NCBI RefSeq assembly: GCF_018130825.1
Contig: NZ_JAFCJS010000001.1
Span: 310,001 to 374,000, forward strand
Origin: Bradyrhizobium liaoningense
Lineage (GTDB): Bacteria; Pseudomonadota; Alphaproteobacteria; Rhizobiales; Xanthobacteraceae
DNA: 64,000 bases
Direction of reading: 5' to 3'
Both the position numbers and the translations under genes were made by a program. A model generated the notes under the pieces. It saw only the letters and a program-made list of their open reading frames with translations, had not been told where the DNA came from and made no database searches. Of the stretch, positions 62,188 through 64,000 are shown piece after piece (the first letter of the stretch is position 1; every line of letters begins with the position of its first letter).

Positions 62188-63615
62188 CTACGTCGTAGAC
62201 TGATCCTTGAGCCGCCCCAGGCTTTCCTGGCGTCCCAGCACGTCCAAAACCTCAAATATACCAGGCGATGTCGTCCGCCCGGTCAGCGCCGCCCGCAAGG
62301 GCTGGGCGACCGCGCCGAGCTTGAGACTATTTTCCTCGGCAAAGGCGCGCAGCGCAGCTTCCGCGCTGGCCGCACTCCAGGTCTCGACTTTCTCCAGCGC
62401 GGAATGAAGCTGGCCGATCAGCTTGCGGTTCTCGGGCGTCAGCAGCGCCTGTGCCTTGGGATCGAGCTGCAGCGGCCGGTCGGCGAAGATGAAATAGGCG
62501 CCGTCGATCAGCTCGAGCAGCGTCTTGGCGCGCTCCTTCAGGGCCGGCATGGCCTTGAGAAGCTGCGCCCGCGTGGTGTCGTTTAACTTCGCCTTAATCT
62601 CGTCGCGGCTGGGCACGACGTGGTCGAGCACGTCCTCGAACATCCTCACGAGTGATTGATCGTCGGCGTGACGGATGTAATGGCCGTTGAGGTTTTCCAG
62701 CTTGGCGAAGTCGAAGCGGGCGGCGGCCCGGCCGACGCTGGCGAGGTCGAACGCTTCGATCATCTCCTCGGTCGAGAAGATCTCCTGATCGCCATGGCTC
62801 CAGCCGAGGCGGACAAGATAGTTGCGGAGCGCGGCCGGCAGGTACCCCATGGCACGGTAGGCATCGACGCCGAGCGCGCCGTGCCGCTTCGACAGCTTCG
62901 AGCCGTCCGGGCCGTGGATGAGGGGGATGTGCGACATGCTTGGCAGCGCCCAGCCCATCGCGTCGTAGATCTGCTTCTGGCGGGCGGCGTTGATCAGATG
63001 GTCGTCGCCGCGGATGACGTGGGTGACGCCCATGTCGTGGTCGTCCACCACCACGGCGAGCATGTAGGTCGGATTGCCATCGCCGCGCAAAAGCACGAGA
63101 TCGTCGAGGTTCTCGTTCTGCCAGACCACGCGGCCCTGGACCTGGTCCTCGATCACGGTCTCGCCGGTCTGCGGCGCGCGCAGGCGGATGGTGGGCTTGA
63201 CGTCGCTCGGCGCCGTGGCCGGGTCGCGGTCGCGCCACATGCCGTCATAGAGACGGGTGCGGCCCTCCGCGCGGGCCCTCTCGCGCATGGCGGCGAGCTC
63301 CTCCGCCGTGGCGTAGCAGCGATAGGCCTTGCCGTCGGCGAGCAGCTGCTCGGCGACCTCGCGGTGGCGGGCGGCGCGGCTGAACTGGTAGATGACCTCG
63401 CCGTCCCAGCCGAGCTCGAGCCACTTCAACCCGTCGAGAATGGCGCCGATCGCCGCCTCCGTGGAGCGCTCCCGGTCGGTGTCCTCGATCCGGAGCAGCA
63501 TCTTGCCGCCATGCTTCTTGGCGTAGAGCCAGTTGAACAGCGCCGTGCGGGCGCCCCCGATATGGAGGAAGCCGGTCGGCGAGGGGGCAAAGCGGGTGAC
63601 GACGGAATCGGTCAT
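62188..63615 (-). CDS. gltX: Glutamyl-tRNA synthetase
   Basis: A 475-residue class I synthetase. The HIGH-type motif is [18 protein letters not shown] (about 9-26); the KMSKS-type motif is [12 protein letters not shown] (about 245-256). The C-terminal alpha-helical anticodon domain is complete. It lies divergent from glnS (144 nt apart). Confidence 0.97.
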   Translation of the reverse strand: MTDSVVTRFAPSPTGFLHIGGARTALFNWLYAKKHGGKMLLRIEDTDRERSTEAAIGAILDGLKWLELGWDGEVIYQFSRAARHREVAEQLLADGKAYRCYATAEELAAMRERARAEGRTRLYDGMWRDRDPATAPSDVKPTIRLRAPQTGETVIEDQVQGRVVWQNENLDDLVLLRGDGNPTYMLAVVVDDHDMGVTHVIRGDDHLINAARQKQIYDAMGWALPSMSHIPLIHGPDGSKLSKRHGALGVDAYRAMGYLPAALRNYLVRLGWSHGDQEIFSTEEMIEAFDLASVGRAAARFDFAKLENLNGHYIRHADDQSLVRMFEDVLDHVVPSRDEIKAKLNDTTRAQLLKAMPALKERAKTLLELIDGAYFIFADRPLQLDPKAQALLTPENRKLIGQLHSALEKVETWSAASAEAALRAFAEENSLKLGAVAQPLRAALTGRTTSPGIFEVLDVLGRQESLGRLKDQSTT

Positions 63616-63759
63616 TCTTGGCAGGGCCTATGCATTGGAGGCGGTGGTGTATAGCAGGACCGGAGCATAACTAAAGCCCGACGGCGGACGGCTGAAGGCC
63701 TTGGCGCGGCCTCCCGAATTTGGCAGAAGGACCGCTGATTTCCCTACAGGATTTTCGTA

Positions 63760-64000
63760 ATGACAGAACCGGTGGCACCTGAGGTTGGGCGCGATTTCAT
63801 TCGTGACATCATCCAGGCCGACCTCGATCAGGGCAAGTACAAGGAGATCGTGACCCGGTTCCCGCCGGAGCCGAACGGCTACCTGCATATCGGTCACGCC
63901 AAGTCGATCGCCCTCAATTTCGGCATCGCCCAGGAGTTTCCGGGTCGCTGCCACCTGCGCTTCGACGACACCAACCCGGTCAAGGAAGAGCAGGAGTACA
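63760..64000 (+). CDS. glnS: Glutaminyl-tRNA synthetase, 5' part (runs off the window)
   Basis: The frame starts [17 protein letters not shown] and contains [23 protein letters not shown] (class I HIGH motif in its GlnRS form) and [17 protein letters not shown], which is diagnostic for GlnRS. Eighty codons are visible before the window ends, so the KMSKS region and the C-terminus cannot be checked. It is transcribed away from gltX. Confidence 0.93.
   Translation, partial: MTEPVAPEVGRDFIRDIIQADLDQGKYKEIVTRFPPEPNGYLHIGHAKSIALNFGIAQEFPGRCHLRFDDTNPVKEEQEY

Overview
The window reads as a chromosomal segment of an alphaproteobacterium of the Bradyrhizobium / Rhodopseudomonas group. GC is high throughout. 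ProRS is short and lacks most of the editing insertion. DUF3551 and DUF6894 proteins, an Omp25-like porin and intergenic repeats typical of Bradyrhizobiaceae occur together, and there is a proS-lolC-lolD ... dnaE and rpsB-to-lpxB backbone. This assignment rests on recognition of gene families, not on a database search.

Layout. 1-5.5 kb (minus strand): a small secreted protein, a beta-barrel protein and a ribose-type sugar ABC transporter (permease, double ATPase, Tat-exported binding protein). 5.5-6.4 kb: a single-domain globin with an intrinsic terminator directly upstream of its start codon, then a gap that may hold a small RNA. 6.4-12.5 kb (plus): a tight copper-handling operon of DUF2946 protein, TonB receptor, PCuAC chaperone, YtkA-like protein, YcnI protein and a CopC-CopD fusion. 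12.6-16.0 kb: proS, lolC, lolD. 16-30 kb: an accessory block containing an MDR oxidoreductase with a divergent MmyB-like regulator, a Crp-family regulator, a CheB-CheR-PAS-HWE kinase gene split by an in-frame amber codon, a stand-alone CheB, a single-domain receiver, several tiny genes, a Clp-fold periplasmic protein, an MFS transporter, two DUF3551 proteins and an Omp25-like protein. 29.8 kb: a 32-residue membrane protein gene under two alphaproteobacterial LexA boxes, next to dnaE (30.1-33.6 kb). 33.9-37.4 kb: an exported beta-carbonic anhydrase and a pseudo-caspase with a proline-rich tail.

37.6-52.8 kb is the classical translation / envelope cluster rpsB-tsf-pyrH-frr-uppS-cdsA-dxr-rseP-bamA-lpxD-fabZ-lpxA-lpxI-lpxB, running from ribosome function through isoprenoid and phospholipid precursors to outer-membrane assembly and lipid A. 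One small exported protein gene lies on the opposite strand inside it. 53.0-59.2 kb (minus) is a carbohydrate operon: ROK regulator, binding protein, two permeases, ATPase and SDR dehydrogenase, with a perfect palindrome at its upstream end. 59.3-63.6 kb (minus) holds an unknown protein, a GFA-family protein, gltA and gltX; glnS starts divergently at 63.76 kb and leaves the window.

Most notable: the SOS-box / micro-membrane-protein unit before dnaE (a SidA-like candidate), the amber-split hybrid kinase, the pseudo-caspase lacking both catalytic residues, the terminator abutting the globin start, the overlapping pair of tiny membrane-protein genes, and a duplicated YtkA-like domain in the copper operon.
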